DNA of 64,000 nucleotides from Actinopolymorpha alba DSM 45243. GTDB taxonomy: Bacteria; Actinomycetota; Actinomycetes; Propionibacteriales; Actinopolymorphaceae. The stretch lies in NCBI RefSeq assembly GCF_000373925.1, contig NZ_KB892708.1, forward strand, positions 1 to 64,000, read 5' to 3'. Positions 25,497 through 34,740 of this stretch are shown in pieces. Each line of letters begins with the position of its first letter. The first letter of the stretch is position 1. The translations under genes were made by a program, and so were the position numbers. The notes beneath the pieces were generated by a model that ran no database searches, was not told the DNA's origin, and worked only from the letters and a program-made list of their open reading frames with translations.

Positions 25497-27271
25497 ACGG
25501 CCGCTCCCTGGTCATCAGGCAGGTCCCTGGCGGGGTGGGCCAGGCGTTCGTCGTGGACGTAGCGTTGGCCGCGCAACAGCGAGGCGAACGCGCCGACGAG
25601 AGTCATCATCGCAGCCGCGAGAAACACGATGACAAGTCCATGGTGGAACGGCGCCGAGATCAACCTGGGGAAGAACTCCTTGCCCGTGAGGGTCGCGACG
25701 CTCGCGCTGGGAAGGTGATCGAGTACGCCCGTGGGACCCAGAAGCTGCGCCATCGGGTTGTAGCCGAGGAACGCCGCGAAGAGGCTTCCGACGGGCGGCA
25801 GGTGGCCCACGTGTTCGGCGACCGTGGTGGGAACGCCCTGGGCTTTCAGGCTCGAGGTGAGCGTGCCCGGCAGGGTGCTGGCCAGCCCGATGATCATCAG
25901 TGAGAAGAAGATCCCGATCGACAACGACGTACCCGAGTTGAAGAACGTCCCGCGCATCCCTGAGGCGGCGCCCCGCTGGCTGGCCGGCACGCTGTTCATG
26001 ATCGCCGAGGTGTTGGGGGAGGAGAAGAGCCCGGATCCGATGCCGTTGAGCCCGATGAGGGCGGCGAACGCCCAGTACGGAAACTCCACCGGGAGCATCA
26101 GGAGCCCCGCGAACGTCACCGTGACGAGGAGCAGCCCGCCGGTCGCGAAGGCGCGTGCGCCGTACCGATCCGACAGGTACCCCGAGATCGGCCCGGCGAC
26201 CAGGAAGCCGATGGTGAGCGGCACCAGGTAGATGCCGGCCCACAGAGGGGTCGACGCGAAGTCGTAGCCGCGCAGCGGCAGCCAGATGCCCTGAAGCCAG
26301 ATGATCAGCATGAACTGCATGCCACCGCGCCCGATGGAGGCGAGGAGCCCGGCGAGGTTGCCGGCGCTGAACGCGCGGTTGCGGAACAACCCCAGATGGA
26401 ACATCGGGTCAGCGATCCGGGACTCGATGACACAGAACGCGACCAGCAGCGCCACGCCGCCGATGAGGGCCGCGAGAACCCACGGGTTCGTCCATCCCAT
26501 CGTGTGACCGCCGAACGGCTGGATGCCGTACGTGATCCCGGCCAGGAGGGCCGTCAGCCCGAGCGCGAAGGTGAGGTTGCCCGCCCAGTCCAGCGAGCCA
26601 CGGGTACGGACGCCGAGCTCGTGGAGCGAGCGATATGACCAGATCGTGCCGAGTATTCCGAACGGCACGCTCACCCAGAAGACCGCCCGCCAGTTCCACT
26701 CCGAAAGCAGCCCGCCGATGAGCAGGCCGAGGAACGAACCCGCGATCGCGGCGACCTGGTTGATGCCGAGCGACGTACCCCGCTGATCCGAAGGGAACGC
26801 GTCGGTGAGGATGGCGGTGGAGTTGGCGAACAGCATGGCGCCGCCGATGCCCTGAACCACCCGCCAGCCGATCAGCCACAGTGCCCCCGAGCTGTGGATG
26901 AACGGATCAAGGGCGAGCGCGATGGAAGCCGCCGTGAAGACGACGAAACCGTAGGTGTAGATCCGGACCCGCCCGTACATGTCACCCAGCCGGCCGATGG
27001 ACACCACGAGTACGGCCGAGACCAGCAGGAAGCCCATGATCATCCAGAGCAGGTAGCTCACGTTGCCCGGTGCGAGGGGGTTGAGCTGGATCCCGCGGAA
27101 GATCGCCGGCAGCGAGATGATCACGATCGAGGAGTTGATCGTCGCCATGAGGACGCCGAGCGTGGTGTTGGAGAGCGCGACCCACCTGTAACGCGGGTGG
27201 TCCCGTTCGTAGCGGAACCTCCCGTTCGTGGCGCTTGGGGGGACCTGATGTGCGCTGGCCCTGGCTGACAC
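25493..27271 (-). CDS. DHA2 family MFS multidrug exporter (14-TM type)
   Basis: 592 residues from GTG 27271 (ribosome site gaggc about 8 bases before). There are roughly 14 hydrophobic segments, first at WVALSNTTLGVLMATINSSIVIISLP, with motif A GRLGDMYGRVRIY and motif C-like GSFLGLLIGGLL, typical of EmrB/QacA drug:proton antiporters. A loop of about 80 residues near the C-terminus is longer than usual. It is the first gene of an operon with marR. The region before the start carries ctaactaaccta-type direct repeats (about 27346-27357), a candidate MarR site. Confidence 0.9.
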   Translation of the reverse strand: MSARASAHQVPPSATNGRFRYERDHPRYRWVALSNTTLGVLMATINSSIVIISLPAIFRGIQLNPLAPGNVSYLLWMIMGFLLVSAVLVVSIGRLGDMYGRVRIYTYGFVVFTAASIALALDPFIHSSGALWLIGWRVVQGIGGAMLFANSTAILTDAFPSDQRGTSLGINQVAAIAGSFLGLLIGGLLSEWNWRAVFWVSVPFGILGTIWSYRSLHELGVRTRGSLDWAGNLTFALGLTALLAGITYGIQPFGGHTMGWTNPWVLAALIGGVALLVAFCVIESRIADPMFHLGLFRNRAFSAGNLAGLLASIGRGGMQFMLIIWLQGIWLPLRGYDFASTPLWAGIYLVPLTIGFLVAGPISGYLSDRYGARAFATGGLLLVTVTFAGLLMLPVEFPYWAFAALIGLNGIGSGLFSSPNTSAIMNSVPASQRGAASGMRGTFFNSGTSLSIGIFFSLMIIGLASTLPGTLTSSLKAQGVPTTVAEHVGHLPPVGSLFAAFLGYNPMAQLLGPTGVLDHLPSASVATLTGKEFFPRLISAPFHHGLVIVFLAAAMMTLVGAFASLLRGQRYVHDERLAHPARDLPDDQGAAV

Positions 27272-27531
27272 GAAACTGCCTCGCTGCTGGCTTGCGGGAA
27301 CGTGGGTGGGTGGGCGTGGACGCGGACCCAAATACTTGCTTGTCGCTAACTAACCTAAACCCGAGCCTCGCCGCCCGCTATTCCCACTCCTGCTTCTCGC
27401 GAAGGCCGGTACGCCCCCCACAAGGCACCGGAGTTGATCAACGACGGCCGAAACGGACACCTCGTACGTGCATTGTCCGATTCGGCCGCCGTTGATCAAC
27501 TCCGCCGCTCGAGGAGCCAGACTGACCGGAC
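27272..27531. other. Intergenic region between glgX and the exporter operon
   Basis: It holds the promoter side of the exporter operon, with AT-rich ctaactaaccta near 27346, and the long hairpin at 27430-27503. No gene is seen. Confidence 0.5.
27430..27503. terminator. Long hairpin behind glgX, 30-bp arms
   Basis: Arms 27430-27459 and 27474-27503 match at 28 of 30 positions around a 14-base loop. It lies 29 bp beyond the glgX stop codon and before the exporter operon promoter, so it probably ends the glgX transcript. No T-tract is present. Confidence 0.7.
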
Positions 27532-29628
27532 TTAGACCCGCTTGAGCACCAGCAACGACCGTGAGATCAGCTTGACCCGCTCACCGGCGAGCACCGCGAG
27601 CCGATCCCGCAGGTCGTCGTCGGCCGTGTCGAGCACCGGCTCCCACGCAGAGCCGTACTTCTCGGGCGGGATGGTGAACTCCAGGTCGTCCTCGGAGGCG
27701 TTGAACAGCAGCAGGAACGAATCGTCGAGGATCCGCTCGCCCTGCCGGCCGGGCTCCTTGATCGCCTCGCCGTTGAGGAAGACGGTGAGCGACTTGGCGA
27801 ACCCCGCGGTCCAGTCCCGCCCTGTCATGTCCATGCCGTCCGGCTTGAGCCAGGCGACGTCGCCGAGTTTGTCGCCACGCCCCAGCCCGTCGAAGAACCG
27901 GCGCCGCCGGAAGACCGGGTGTTCGGCGCGGAGTTGGCTGACGGAACGCGTGAAGGCGAGGAGGTCGGAGTCGGCGGCCGCCCAGTCGACCCAGGAGATC
28001 TCGTTGTCCTGGGAGTAGGCGTTGTTGTTGCCGTGCTGGGTGCGTCCGAGTTCGTCGCCGTGCAGGATCATCGGCACGCCCTGGGACAGGAACAGCGTCG
28101 CGAGGAAGTTGCGCCGCTGGCGGTCGCGTAACGCGATGATGGTGGGCTCGTCGGTGAGGCCCTCGACACCGGCGTTCCACGACCGGTTGTCGCTGGTGCC
28201 GTCGGCGTTGTTCTCGCCGTTCGGCTCGTTGTGCTTGGTGTTGTAGGAAACCAGGTCCCGCAGAGTGAACCCGTCGTGGGCGGTGATGAAGTTGATCGAA
28301 GCGTACGGCTTGCGCCCATCCTCTTCGTACAGATCGGACGACCCGGTGAGCCGCATCGCGAACTCGCCGAGCGTCGCCGGCTCACCCCGCCAGAAGTCGC
28401 GTACGCAGTCGCGGTACTTGCCGTTCCACTCGGTCCAGACCGGCGGGAAGTTGCCAACCTGGTAGCCGCCCGGCCCGACGTCCCAGGGTTCGGCGATCAG
28501 CTTGACCCGCGACACGATCGGATCCTGCTGGACGAGGTCGAAGAACGCCGACAGCCGGTCGACCTCGTGAAACTGCCGGGCCAGCGTCGCCGCGAGGTCG
28601 AACCGGAACCCGTCGACGTGCATCTCGGTGATCCAGTAGCGCAGCGAGTCCATGATCAGCTGCAGGACGTGCGGATGCCGCATGAGCAGGCTGTTGCCGG
28701 TGCCCGTCGTGTCGGTGTAGTAGCGCGGGTCGTTGTCGACGAGGCGGTAGTAGGCGGCATTGTCGATGCCACGGAACGCCAGTGTCGGGCCCAGGTGGTT
28801 GCCCTCGGCCGTGTGGTTGTAGACGACGTCGAGGATGACCTCGATGTCGGCCCGGTGCAGCGCCCGCACCATCGCCTTGAACTCCAGCACCTGCTCGCCG
28901 AGTTGGCCAGCGGAGGTGTAGGCGTTGTGTGGGGCGAAGTAGCCGATGGTGTTGTAGCCCCAGTAGTTGCGCAGGCCCTTCTGCCCGAGCCCGTTGTCGT
29001 GGACGAACTGGTGGACGGGCATCAACTCGACCGCCGTGACGCCGAGCGACTTCAGGTGGTCGATCACGGCGGGTGAGGCGAGCCCCGCATAGGTGCCGCG
29101 CGCCGCCTCGGGGATGTCGGGGTGGTTGATCGTCAGACCCTTGACGTGGGCCTCGTAGATCACCGTCTCGTGGTAGGCGTGTCGCGGCGGCCGGTCGTCC
29201 TGCCAGTCGAAGTACGGATTGACCACGACCGACTTCATCATGTGCGGCGCGGAGTCGAGCGTGTTGAGCTTGTCGCGGTTGCCGAAGTGGTAAGAGAAGA
29301 GCCCCTCGTGCCAGTCGATCTCGCCCTCGACCGATTTGGCGTAGGGATCGAGCAGGAGTTTCGCCGGATTGCAGCGGTGGCCGGTGGCGGGTTCGTACGG
29401 CCCGTGGACGCGGAAGCCGTAGCGCTGGCCCGGGCCGACCCGGGGGAGGTAACCATGCCAGACCGAGGCCTCCCGCTCAGTGAGCTCGACTCGCGTCTCG
29501 GTGCCGTCGGCGTCGAACAAGCAGAGCTCGACGGCCTCAGCGACCTCGCTGAACAGCGCGAAGTTGGTGCCCGCGCCGTCGAACGTCGCACCCAGGGGGT
29601 ACGGCGTCCCCGGCCACACCTCTACCAT
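27532..29628 (-). CDS. glgX: Glycogen debranching enzyme GlgX
   Basis: 698 residues. Residues about 10-100 are the CBM48 N-terminal domain (PYPLGATFDGAGTNFALFS). The GH13 barrel follows, with the nucleophile aspartate in DGFRFDLAATLAR, the acid/base glutamate in LIAEPWDVG and the third acid in ITAHDGFTLRDLVSYN. Length and order match GlgX/TreX isoamylase-type enzymes that hydrolyse alpha-1,6 branches of phosphorylase-trimmed glycogen in the cytoplasm. ATG 29628 has agaggg upstream. It diverges from the hydrolase operon at 29779. Confidence 0.95.
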   Translation of the reverse strand: MVEVWPGTPYPLGATFDGAGTNFALFSEVAEAVELCLFDADGTETRVELTEREASVWHGYLPRVGPGQRYGFRVHGPYEPATGHRCNPAKLLLDPYAKSVEGEIDWHEGLFSYHFGNRDKLNTLDSAPHMMKSVVVNPYFDWQDDRPPRHAYHETVIYEAHVKGLTINHPDIPEAARGTYAGLASPAVIDHLKSLGVTAVELMPVHQFVHDNGLGQKGLRNYWGYNTIGYFAPHNAYTSAGQLGEQVLEFKAMVRALHRADIEVILDVVYNHTAEGNHLGPTLAFRGIDNAAYYRLVDNDPRYYTDTTGTGNSLLMRHPHVLQLIMDSLRYWITEMHVDGFRFDLAATLARQFHEVDRLSAFFDLVQQDPIVSRVKLIAEPWDVGPGGYQVGNFPPVWTEWNGKYRDCVRDFWRGEPATLGEFAMRLTGSSDLYEEDGRKPYASINFITAHDGFTLRDLVSYNTKHNEPNGENNADGTSDNRSWNAGVEGLTDEPTIIALRDRQRRNFLATLFLSQGVPMILHGDELGRTQHGNNNAYSQDNEISWVDWAAADSDLLAFTRSVSQLRAEHPVFRRRRFFDGLGRGDKLGDVAWLKPDGMDMTGRDWTAGFAKSLTVFLNGEAIKEPGRQGERILDDSFLLLFNASEDDLEFTIPPEKYGSAWEPVLDTADDDLRDRLAVLAGERVKLISRSLLVLKRV

Positions 29629-29778
29629 CCACGTCCCTCTCTGGTCCCGCTCTGGTCGAATCCTGCCAGGTCTGTCCGTGCCGGGCGCGGCACCTCCTCG
29701 AAGACCCAGGGAACGTTTCGGGCCCGCGCTACCTCCTCCCTGCGAAGACCGCGGGTACGCGGCGGAGGAGGGATCGGA

Positions 29779-30756
29779 ATGCTACGGCAAGGCAGGAAAG
29801 CTCGGTACCGATGGTTGCGCAGGGTGGTGAGCGGGCTCGGGGTTCTGGTGGTGGCGCTGGCGGTGCTGATCGTCTCGACGGCGTACGCCTACTGGCCGGC
29901 CGAGGACCGGTCGTATCGCTCAGCCTGGCGCGCCAGCGTCGACTCGAGGTTCGTGGACACCCCGGTCGCGAGGTTCCACTACGTGCGGGCCGGGTCTGGC
30001 CCGGCGGTGGTGCTGCTCGCGCCCTCACCGGGATGGGCGATCCTGTGGAGCAGCCAGATCAGGGCGCTTGCCCGCGATCACACGGTGTACGCCGTCGACC
30101 TTCCCGGGAACACCGGCTACACACAGCTGAAGGACAAGCGGTTTGGCTTCGACCTACCCAGCATTACGGGCGCATTACGGAGCTTTCTCGATGCCGTCGG
30201 CGTCCAGCGGGCGGCGCTGGTCGGCAATTCGTGGGGCGGCGGTTTCGCGCTCGGCTTCGCGCAGCGGTTCCCCGATCGGGTGAGCAGGCTGGTGCTGATC
30301 GACGCGAGCGGGCTCGATCTGCCTGACCCGCCGAGTTGGGAGATCGTGAAGTATCCGGTCCTGGGCGAGCTGCTCACCAAGCTCACGACCAGCCGGTCGA
30401 CAGTCGCCCGCTACGCCAGACGGTCAGTGGTCGACACGCACGTCATCACCGACGAACTCGTCCGGGAGATGTACGCACCGATGACCTTCCGCGACAACCT
30501 CCGGGCGATCTACGAGGGCGAACGCGGGCTGGACTGGTCCCAGACCGATCGCGGCCTGGCGCGGACTCGTACGCCGACTTTGGTGATCTGGGGCCGGTCC
30601 GATCCGGTGTACCCGGTCGAGCGGGCGGCGATCTTCGGCCGCCGCCTGCCAGACGCTCGCGTCCGGGTGCTCGACCAGTGCTCCCACTCGCCGATGATCG
30701 ACTGCGACGAGCGTGTCAACCCGTTGTTGGCGGAGTTCCTCGCGGGTGCGAAGTGA
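29779..30756 (+). CDS. Membrane-anchored alpha/beta hydrolase
   Basis: 325 residues from ATG 29779 with a strong ggaggaggg ribosome site. The frame is open upstream but that is antisense to glgX. Residues about 14-38 are a hydrophobic anchor (VVSGLGVLVVALAVLIVSTAYAYW cut by no obvious cleavage site). The hydrolase domain has the nucleophile elbow GNSWGGG, acid WGRSDPVYPVE and histidine CSHSPMID. Substrate is unknown. It overlaps the sigma factor gene by GTGA and is the first gene of a three-gene operon. Confidence 0.85.
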   Translation: MLRQGRKARYRWLRRVVSGLGVLVVALAVLIVSTAYAYWPAEDRSYRSAWRASVDSRFVDTPVARFHYVRAGSGPAVVLLAPSPGWAILWSSQIRALARDHTVYAVDLPGNTGYTQLKDKRFGFDLPSITGALRSFLDAVGVQRAALVGNSWGGGFALGFAQRFPDRVSRLVLIDASGLDLPDPPSWEIVKYPVLGELLTKLTTSRSTVARYARRSVVDTHVITDELVREMYAPMTFRDNLRAIYEGERGLDWSQTDRGLARTRTPTLVIWGRSDPVYPVERAAIFGRRLPDARVRVLDQCSHSPMIDCDERVNPLLAEFLAGAK

Positions 30757-31310
30757 GGCCGACCGACCGCGACCTGGCAGCACGGGGTGCGGGCAGTCCG
30801 GTCTGTGCGGCCGGCGACGCCGAGCTCGCCGTGTTGGTGCGCGCCGCCCAGCGAGGTGACGGGCTTGCCATGGACCGGCTCCTGGAGCTGCTGGCGCCGC
30901 ACGTCGGACGCCTGGTGGGACCGATCGCCCTGACCGACGGCCCGGACGCCGCCCAGGAGGTGCTGATCATCATCTTCCGGAGCCTTCCGCGGTTGAAGGA
31001 ACCCGCGGCGGTGTTTGGGTGGGCGCGCGCGATCGCTGTGCGGGAAGCGGTCCGCATCGCCCGCGCCGCCGCCCGGACCCGCCCCGCAGAGCTGGCCGAG
31101 GTGCCCGCACGCGGGGACCCGCAGCTCGCCACCGATGTGCGTGACGTACTCGACCGGATGTCGCCGGAGCACCGCGCGGTGCTGGTCCTCCGGGACCTGG
31201 AAGGCATGGACGAGCAGACCGCTGCCGAGCTGCTCCGAATCCCGGCCGGCACCGTCAAGTCCAGGTTGGCGCGGGCCCGCGCCCGGTTTCGAAAGGCTTG
31301 GGAGCAATGA
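30753..31310 (+). CDS. ECF-type RNA polymerase sigma factor
   Basis: 185 residues from GTG 30753, overlapping the hydrolase stop. Region 2 is LLAPHVGRLVGPIALTDGPDAAQEVLIIIF, with the D-A-Q-E pattern of core binding; region 4 is LDRMSPEHRAVLVLRDLEGMDEQTAAELLRIPAGTVKSRLARAR, a textbook helix-turn-helix. No anti-sigma factor is adjacent. Coupling to a membrane-anchored hydrolase and an SRPBCC protein suggests signal sensing by one of these, which is inference. Confidence 0.9.
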   Translation: MRPTDRDLAARGAGSPVCAAGDAELAVLVRAAQRGDGLAMDRLLELLAPHVGRLVGPIALTDGPDAAQEVLIIIFRSLPRLKEPAAVFGWARAIAVREAVRIARAAARTRPAELAEVPARGDPQLATDVRDVLDRMSPEHRAVLVLRDLEGMDEQTAAELLRIPAGTVKSRLARARARFRKAWEQ

Positions 31311-31786
31311 CCGAAGAACTCTGGCCCGTCGCCGAGCTGGACACGGTACGCCGGCTTGAGGTGCTGGCCGCCTCGATGCCGGGCGCGATGTACGCGGAAG
31401 AGGTCGTGGCCGCGCCCTTCGACACAGTGTGGGAGGTGGTCGAGGACATGGACAGCGAGCTGCCCCGGCTGCTCCCGAACTTCCGCTCCTGGCGGACGTT
31501 GTCCCGGGACGGCGAGCGGCTCCGGGCGGAAGCGCGCGGCTATCTCGGGCTGCGCTCGGGGTTCGACGTGGTGCTCCGCCCCGGATGGTGTCTCATGCAG
31601 GACGCCCGGGTCATGGGCGGTATGGCGGCGAGTCCAGGAGTGGGGGGTACGCGGTTCGCGGTGATGGCCGCGCCGCGTGGCTCGGGGCGCGGTGTCCTGG
31701 GACCGCTCCTCCGGCCGCTGCATCCGGTAGTGGCCGGAAGGATCCTCAGGCGCCTGCGCGACCGGGTGGCCGAGCGTTCCGGATGA
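31307..31786 (+). CDS. SRPBCC (START-like) family protein
   Basis: 159 residues from ATG 31307, overlapping the sigma stop by ATGA. The pattern YAEEVVAAPFDTVWEVVEDMDSELPRLLP, followed by LRAEARGYLGLRSGFDVVLRPGWCLMQ, matches a polyketide-cyclase/START-like cavity protein that binds a hydrophobic ligand. No catalytic residues can be assigned. It may be the ligand sensor or target of the adjacent sigma factor. Confidence 0.72.
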   Translation: MTEELWPVAELDTVRRLEVLAASMPGAMYAEEVVAAPFDTVWEVVEDMDSELPRLLPNFRSWRTLSRDGERLRAEARGYLGLRSGFDVVLRPGWCLMQDARVMGGMAASPGVGGTRFAVMAAPRGSGRGVLGPLLRPLHPVVAGRILRRLRDRVAERSG

Positions 31787-31826
31787 GCGTGCTCGGGCGC
31801 GTCTCCCGGTGCTCGCCGCACACCTG

Positions 31827-32828
31827 TCAGCCGGGGTGTTCACCGCAGCTCGCCCTGGTGACGAGCTCGGTCGCCAGCACCTCGTGACGTCCGCCGACCC
31901 GCTCGCCGAGGATGCGTTCGTGCAGCCAGCTGGCCGCGGTCGCGCCGAGCTCCCGCATCGGTTGGCGTACGGTCGTCAACCGGGCCGGGCGGGCGGCCAG
32001 GATGTCGTCCCACCCGGTCACCGCGACCTCGGCCGGCACCGACAACCCGAGCTCGTCCGCCGCGCTGAGCACGCCCAGGGCGACCTCGTCGTTGGCGCAG
32101 ACGAGTGCCTGTGGCCGGTGCGGCTTTCGCAGCAGGGCGAGCGCCGCCTCATGGCCGGCCGCCACGGAGAACCCACAGCGGATCGGCCGCGGAACCCGCC
32201 GCCCGGCGGCCGCGAGCGCCGAACGGAACCCGGCGTACCTGCCGCCGACGTCGGGCGACTCCCGCGGGTCGCCGAGGAAGGCGAAACGCTGGTAGCCGTG
32301 CCCGAGCAGGTGTTCGGTCAGGCGCTCGGCACTCGCGGTGTTGTCGGCATTGATCGATTCGATTTCGCCGACGGGTGGACGGGCGAGGAGTACGACCGGC
32401 CGCTGGTCGGCGATCCGCGCGACCACCCGGTCGGCGATGGTCCGGCCCATGATCACCATCCCGTCGACCCGACCGGCGAGGTCCATCGCGAGCTCCTCGG
32501 CGTTCGGGCGGCGGTGGGTGGCGAGGATCAGCACGCTGCATCCGTGCGCCGCGACCCTGTCCTCATACCCCAGGATGACCTCGGCGTAGTAGGGACCGGC
32601 CAGGTCGGGGAACACGATGCCCATCGCCATGTACCTGCCCTGCGCGAGCTGGCGGCCCGCCTGGCTCGGGTTGTATCGCAGGGTGCGGGCCACCTCGACC
32701 ACCCGGTCACGGGTCTTCGCCGCCACCAGCGAAGACCCGTGCAGGGCGCGTGACACGGTCGCGATCGAGACGCCGGCGCGTTCAGCCACGTCGTAGATGG
32801 TGGCCGGCCGCCGATCCTCCGCCCCCAT
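31827..32828 (-). CDS. LacI family transcriptional regulator
   Basis: 333 residues. The DNA-binding head is ATIYDVAERAGVSIATVSRALHGSSLVAAKTRDRV, followed by the hinge and a sugar-binding-like domain (MAMGIVFPDLAGPYYAEVILG, AVTGWDDILAARPARLTTVRQP). ATG 32828 has ggaggag upstream. A CG-centred palindrome lies 28 bp before the start, and a related site lies before the upstream glycoamylase-like gene, indicating autoregulation and a shared regulon. It lies 69 bp downstream of that gene on the same strand. Confidence 0.92.
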   Translation of the reverse strand: MGAEDRRPATIYDVAERAGVSIATVSRALHGSSLVAAKTRDRVVEVARTLRYNPSQAGRQLAQGRYMAMGIVFPDLAGPYYAEVILGYEDRVAAHGCSVLILATHRRPNAEELAMDLAGRVDGMVIMGRTIADRVVARIADQRPVVLLARPPVGEIESINADNTASAERLTEHLLGHGYQRFAFLGDPRESPDVGGRYAGFRSALAAAGRRVPRPIRCGFSVAAGHEAALALLRKPHRPQALVCANDEVALGVLSAADELGLSVPAEVAVTGWDDILAARPARLTTVRQPMRELGATAASWLHERILGERVGGRHEVLATELVTRASCGEHPG

Positions 32829-32855
32829 GCTGTCCAGCTACTCCTCCGCGCCGGC

Positions 32856-32870
32856 TGAAAGCGCTTATGG
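32856..32870. promoter_or_regulatory. LacI-family operator before the regulator gene
   Basis: TGAAAGCGCTTATGG contains the perfect palindrome AAGCGCTT. It shares TGAAAGCG-TTA with the site at 34462-34475, so the same regulator probably binds both. Confidence 0.7.
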
Positions 32871-32897
32871 TAATTCGGACCAGTGGTCGAGTAGCGG

Positions 32898-34445
32898 TCA
32901 GTCGGCCGCTCCGGCGTTGAACCGCTCCATACCCATCAGGGGCGCCAGGTTGCGCTCGGCTTCACCATGGGAGAAGTACGCCCGCAGCCGATCACCGAGC
33001 AGGGCATTACCGATGGGCCCCAGGACCATCGCCTGGTCGAGCGAGAGGTACCGCTGCGCGGCCCGACCGCTCTTGACCGCGATCGCGTCGTAGAAACCGC
33101 CCGGGCCGTAGGAGTCGAGATCGCGCTCCAGCTTGGTCAGGTTGGCGACTGCCGCCCCGCGGGCGTACGGCAAGGCGAGGAAGGACGCGTGCGGCGTCAC
33201 GACACCGTCGCCGAAGGACGGCATAGGTTGGGCGTCCCGGCAGCCCTCGAAGCCGCGGTCGACGTTCGTGGCCTCGAGGTCGGACGGGTAACCGCCAGGA
33301 TCCATGCCGAGCTCATCAACGCCGTACACCGCGTACCCGCCGTTGGGGTTGCTGGCGGGGGAGAAGCCCCAGTAGCCGTACCCTGCTTCCTTCAGCCCGT
33401 GTTCGATCTGGCCGCGTACGTACAGCGGATGGTTGACGCCCCAACTGCGCTTGCCCCATTTTTCTTCCGGCACGAACATCGCGGGCATCAGCGCCTCGAA
33501 CATGTCGCCGCCCCAGCTCGGCACGAACCGCATGCCGCGATATTGGTAGGCGCCCTCGAAGACCTGCACACCGAGGTACGTCGCGTTGAATCCGACCGGC
33601 TTCTGCTCCATCCAACTCCAGTCGCAGCTGGCCGGGAACGTGCGGTTGGCCCCGAAGTAGTGCTCGCGCGGAATCTGGCCGCGCGCGATGCCGATATAGC
33701 TCGCGATCCGCGCCTCGGTGTTGAAGACGTCGTAGTGATGACACGTCATCCAGATCGTGGATCCCTTGTATTCCTTGGCGTTGTGACAGCCCTGGCCGGG
33801 CTCGTCGATGAAGCCGCCATGGATCAGCCCGCCGCCGGCGTTGTGCTGACCCGGCGGGTTCGGGTTGTAGAAGACGCCGAAGTCCATCGCGGCCAGCAGT
33901 TTCTCCGCTTTGCGCGCGGTCGAGCCCGGCATCGCGGTCCGCACCACCATGAACGACGCGGCCAGCCAGCCGTTGTCGACGCTGGACAGGAACGGCTGGA
34001 TCGGGTCGCCGGAGTCGGGCCACTTGCGCAGGACGGCACCCGTCTGTGGGTCGTACCAGTTGTAATACATGCCGGAACGCTCGTGATGGTCGAGTCGGGC
34101 GAGGGTGTCCAGCGTTTGTGCGACCCGGCGTTGGGCGTCGCGAGCTCCGATGATGCCGAGGTCGCGGGCGATCACGGTGCTCCACAGGTAGCCGCCGATG
34201 TTCGTCGGCGACGTGTACGCGCTCCGGGTGGACGCCGCGAGGCTGCCGCCGATGTTGTCCGCGGGCAGGCCGGTGGCCGGGTCGACCATCGCGACGAACG
34301 ACTTCCAGGTGTCCTTGGCGTACCGCATCAGGGTCGCCTTCTCGGTGGGTTCGGCGGTCGCGGGCGCCGCGAGGCTGCCTGCCATAGCCGCCGTGGTGAC
34401 CGCGAGGGCGAGTAACGCCCGGACGAGTCGTCTCCGTCTACGCAT
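32898..34445 (-). CDS. Secreted glycoamylase-like protein (PF10091/GH144-type)
   Basis: 515 residues. Residues 1-31 are a signal peptide with an Arg-rich n-region and APATA cleavage site. The rest is an (alpha/alpha)6-barrel type domain: TSPTNIGGYLWSTVIARDLGI, then GMYYNWYDPQTGAVL, FLSSVDNGWLAASFMVVRTA and, near the end, GVVTPHASFLALPYA. These segments are typical of glucoamylase-family proteins and of GH144 endo-beta-1,2-glucanases. The polysaccharide substrate cannot be stated. The gene has a LacI-type operator 17 bp before ATG 34445 and a gaggag ribosome site. Confidence 0.8.
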   Translation of the reverse strand: MRRRRRLVRALLALAVTTAAMAGSLAAPATAEPTEKATLMRYAKDTWKSFVAMVDPATGLPADNIGGSLAASTRSAYTSPTNIGGYLWSTVIARDLGIIGARDAQRRVAQTLDTLARLDHHERSGMYYNWYDPQTGAVLRKWPDSGDPIQPFLSSVDNGWLAASFMVVRTAMPGSTARKAEKLLAAMDFGVFYNPNPPGQHNAGGGLIHGGFIDEPGQGCHNAKEYKGSTIWMTCHHYDVFNTEARIASYIGIARGQIPREHYFGANRTFPASCDWSWMEQKPVGFNATYLGVQVFEGAYQYRGMRFVPSWGGDMFEALMPAMFVPEEKWGKRSWGVNHPLYVRGQIEHGLKEAGYGYWGFSPASNPNGGYAVYGVDELGMDPGGYPSDLEATNVDRGFEGCRDAQPMPSFGDGVVTPHASFLALPYARGAAVANLTKLERDLDSYGPGGFYDAIAVKSGRAAQRYLSLDQAMVLGPIGNALLGDRLRAYFSHGEAERNLAPLMGMERFNAGAAD

Positions 34446-34461
34446 CGGCTGCTCCTCTAAA

Positions 34462-34475
34462 TGAAAGCGATTACA
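34462..34475. promoter_or_regulatory. LacI-family operator before the glycoamylase-like gene
   Basis: On the reverse strand TGTAATCGCTTTCA is a near-perfect CG-centred LacI operator 17 bp upstream of ATG 34445. Its half-site TGAAAGCG recurs at 32856. Confidence 0.8.
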
Positions 34476-34587
34476 TAAGGAGTAGCGGGTGGAGGCGAGG
34501 TTGTGAAGGTCGCGTCGCGGCCGGGTGGTTGCCGACTTTGTACAGGCGGCACGTCACACCGCACGTGGGCCAGGTGGCGCGCATGAA

Positions 34588-34637
34588 CAAAGGTCGCGGA
34601 CTGCTGACCCGGGAAGGTCCACAGTCCGCGACCTTTG
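34588..34637. repeat. Perfect 16-bp inverted repeat
   Basis: caaaggtcgcggactg (34588-34603) and cagtccgcgacctttg (34622-34637) are exact complements with an 18-base loop. No T-tract. Confidence 0.8.
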
Positions 34638-34740
34638 ATCGCGTGCCCTGCGCTTGGGTGCGCCGCCGACCTCTTTGTGCTTTGTGAGGTAGCTGGTCGG
34701 TGGTGTGAGTGGGACTCGCTCGAGCCTGTGTGAGGATCCA

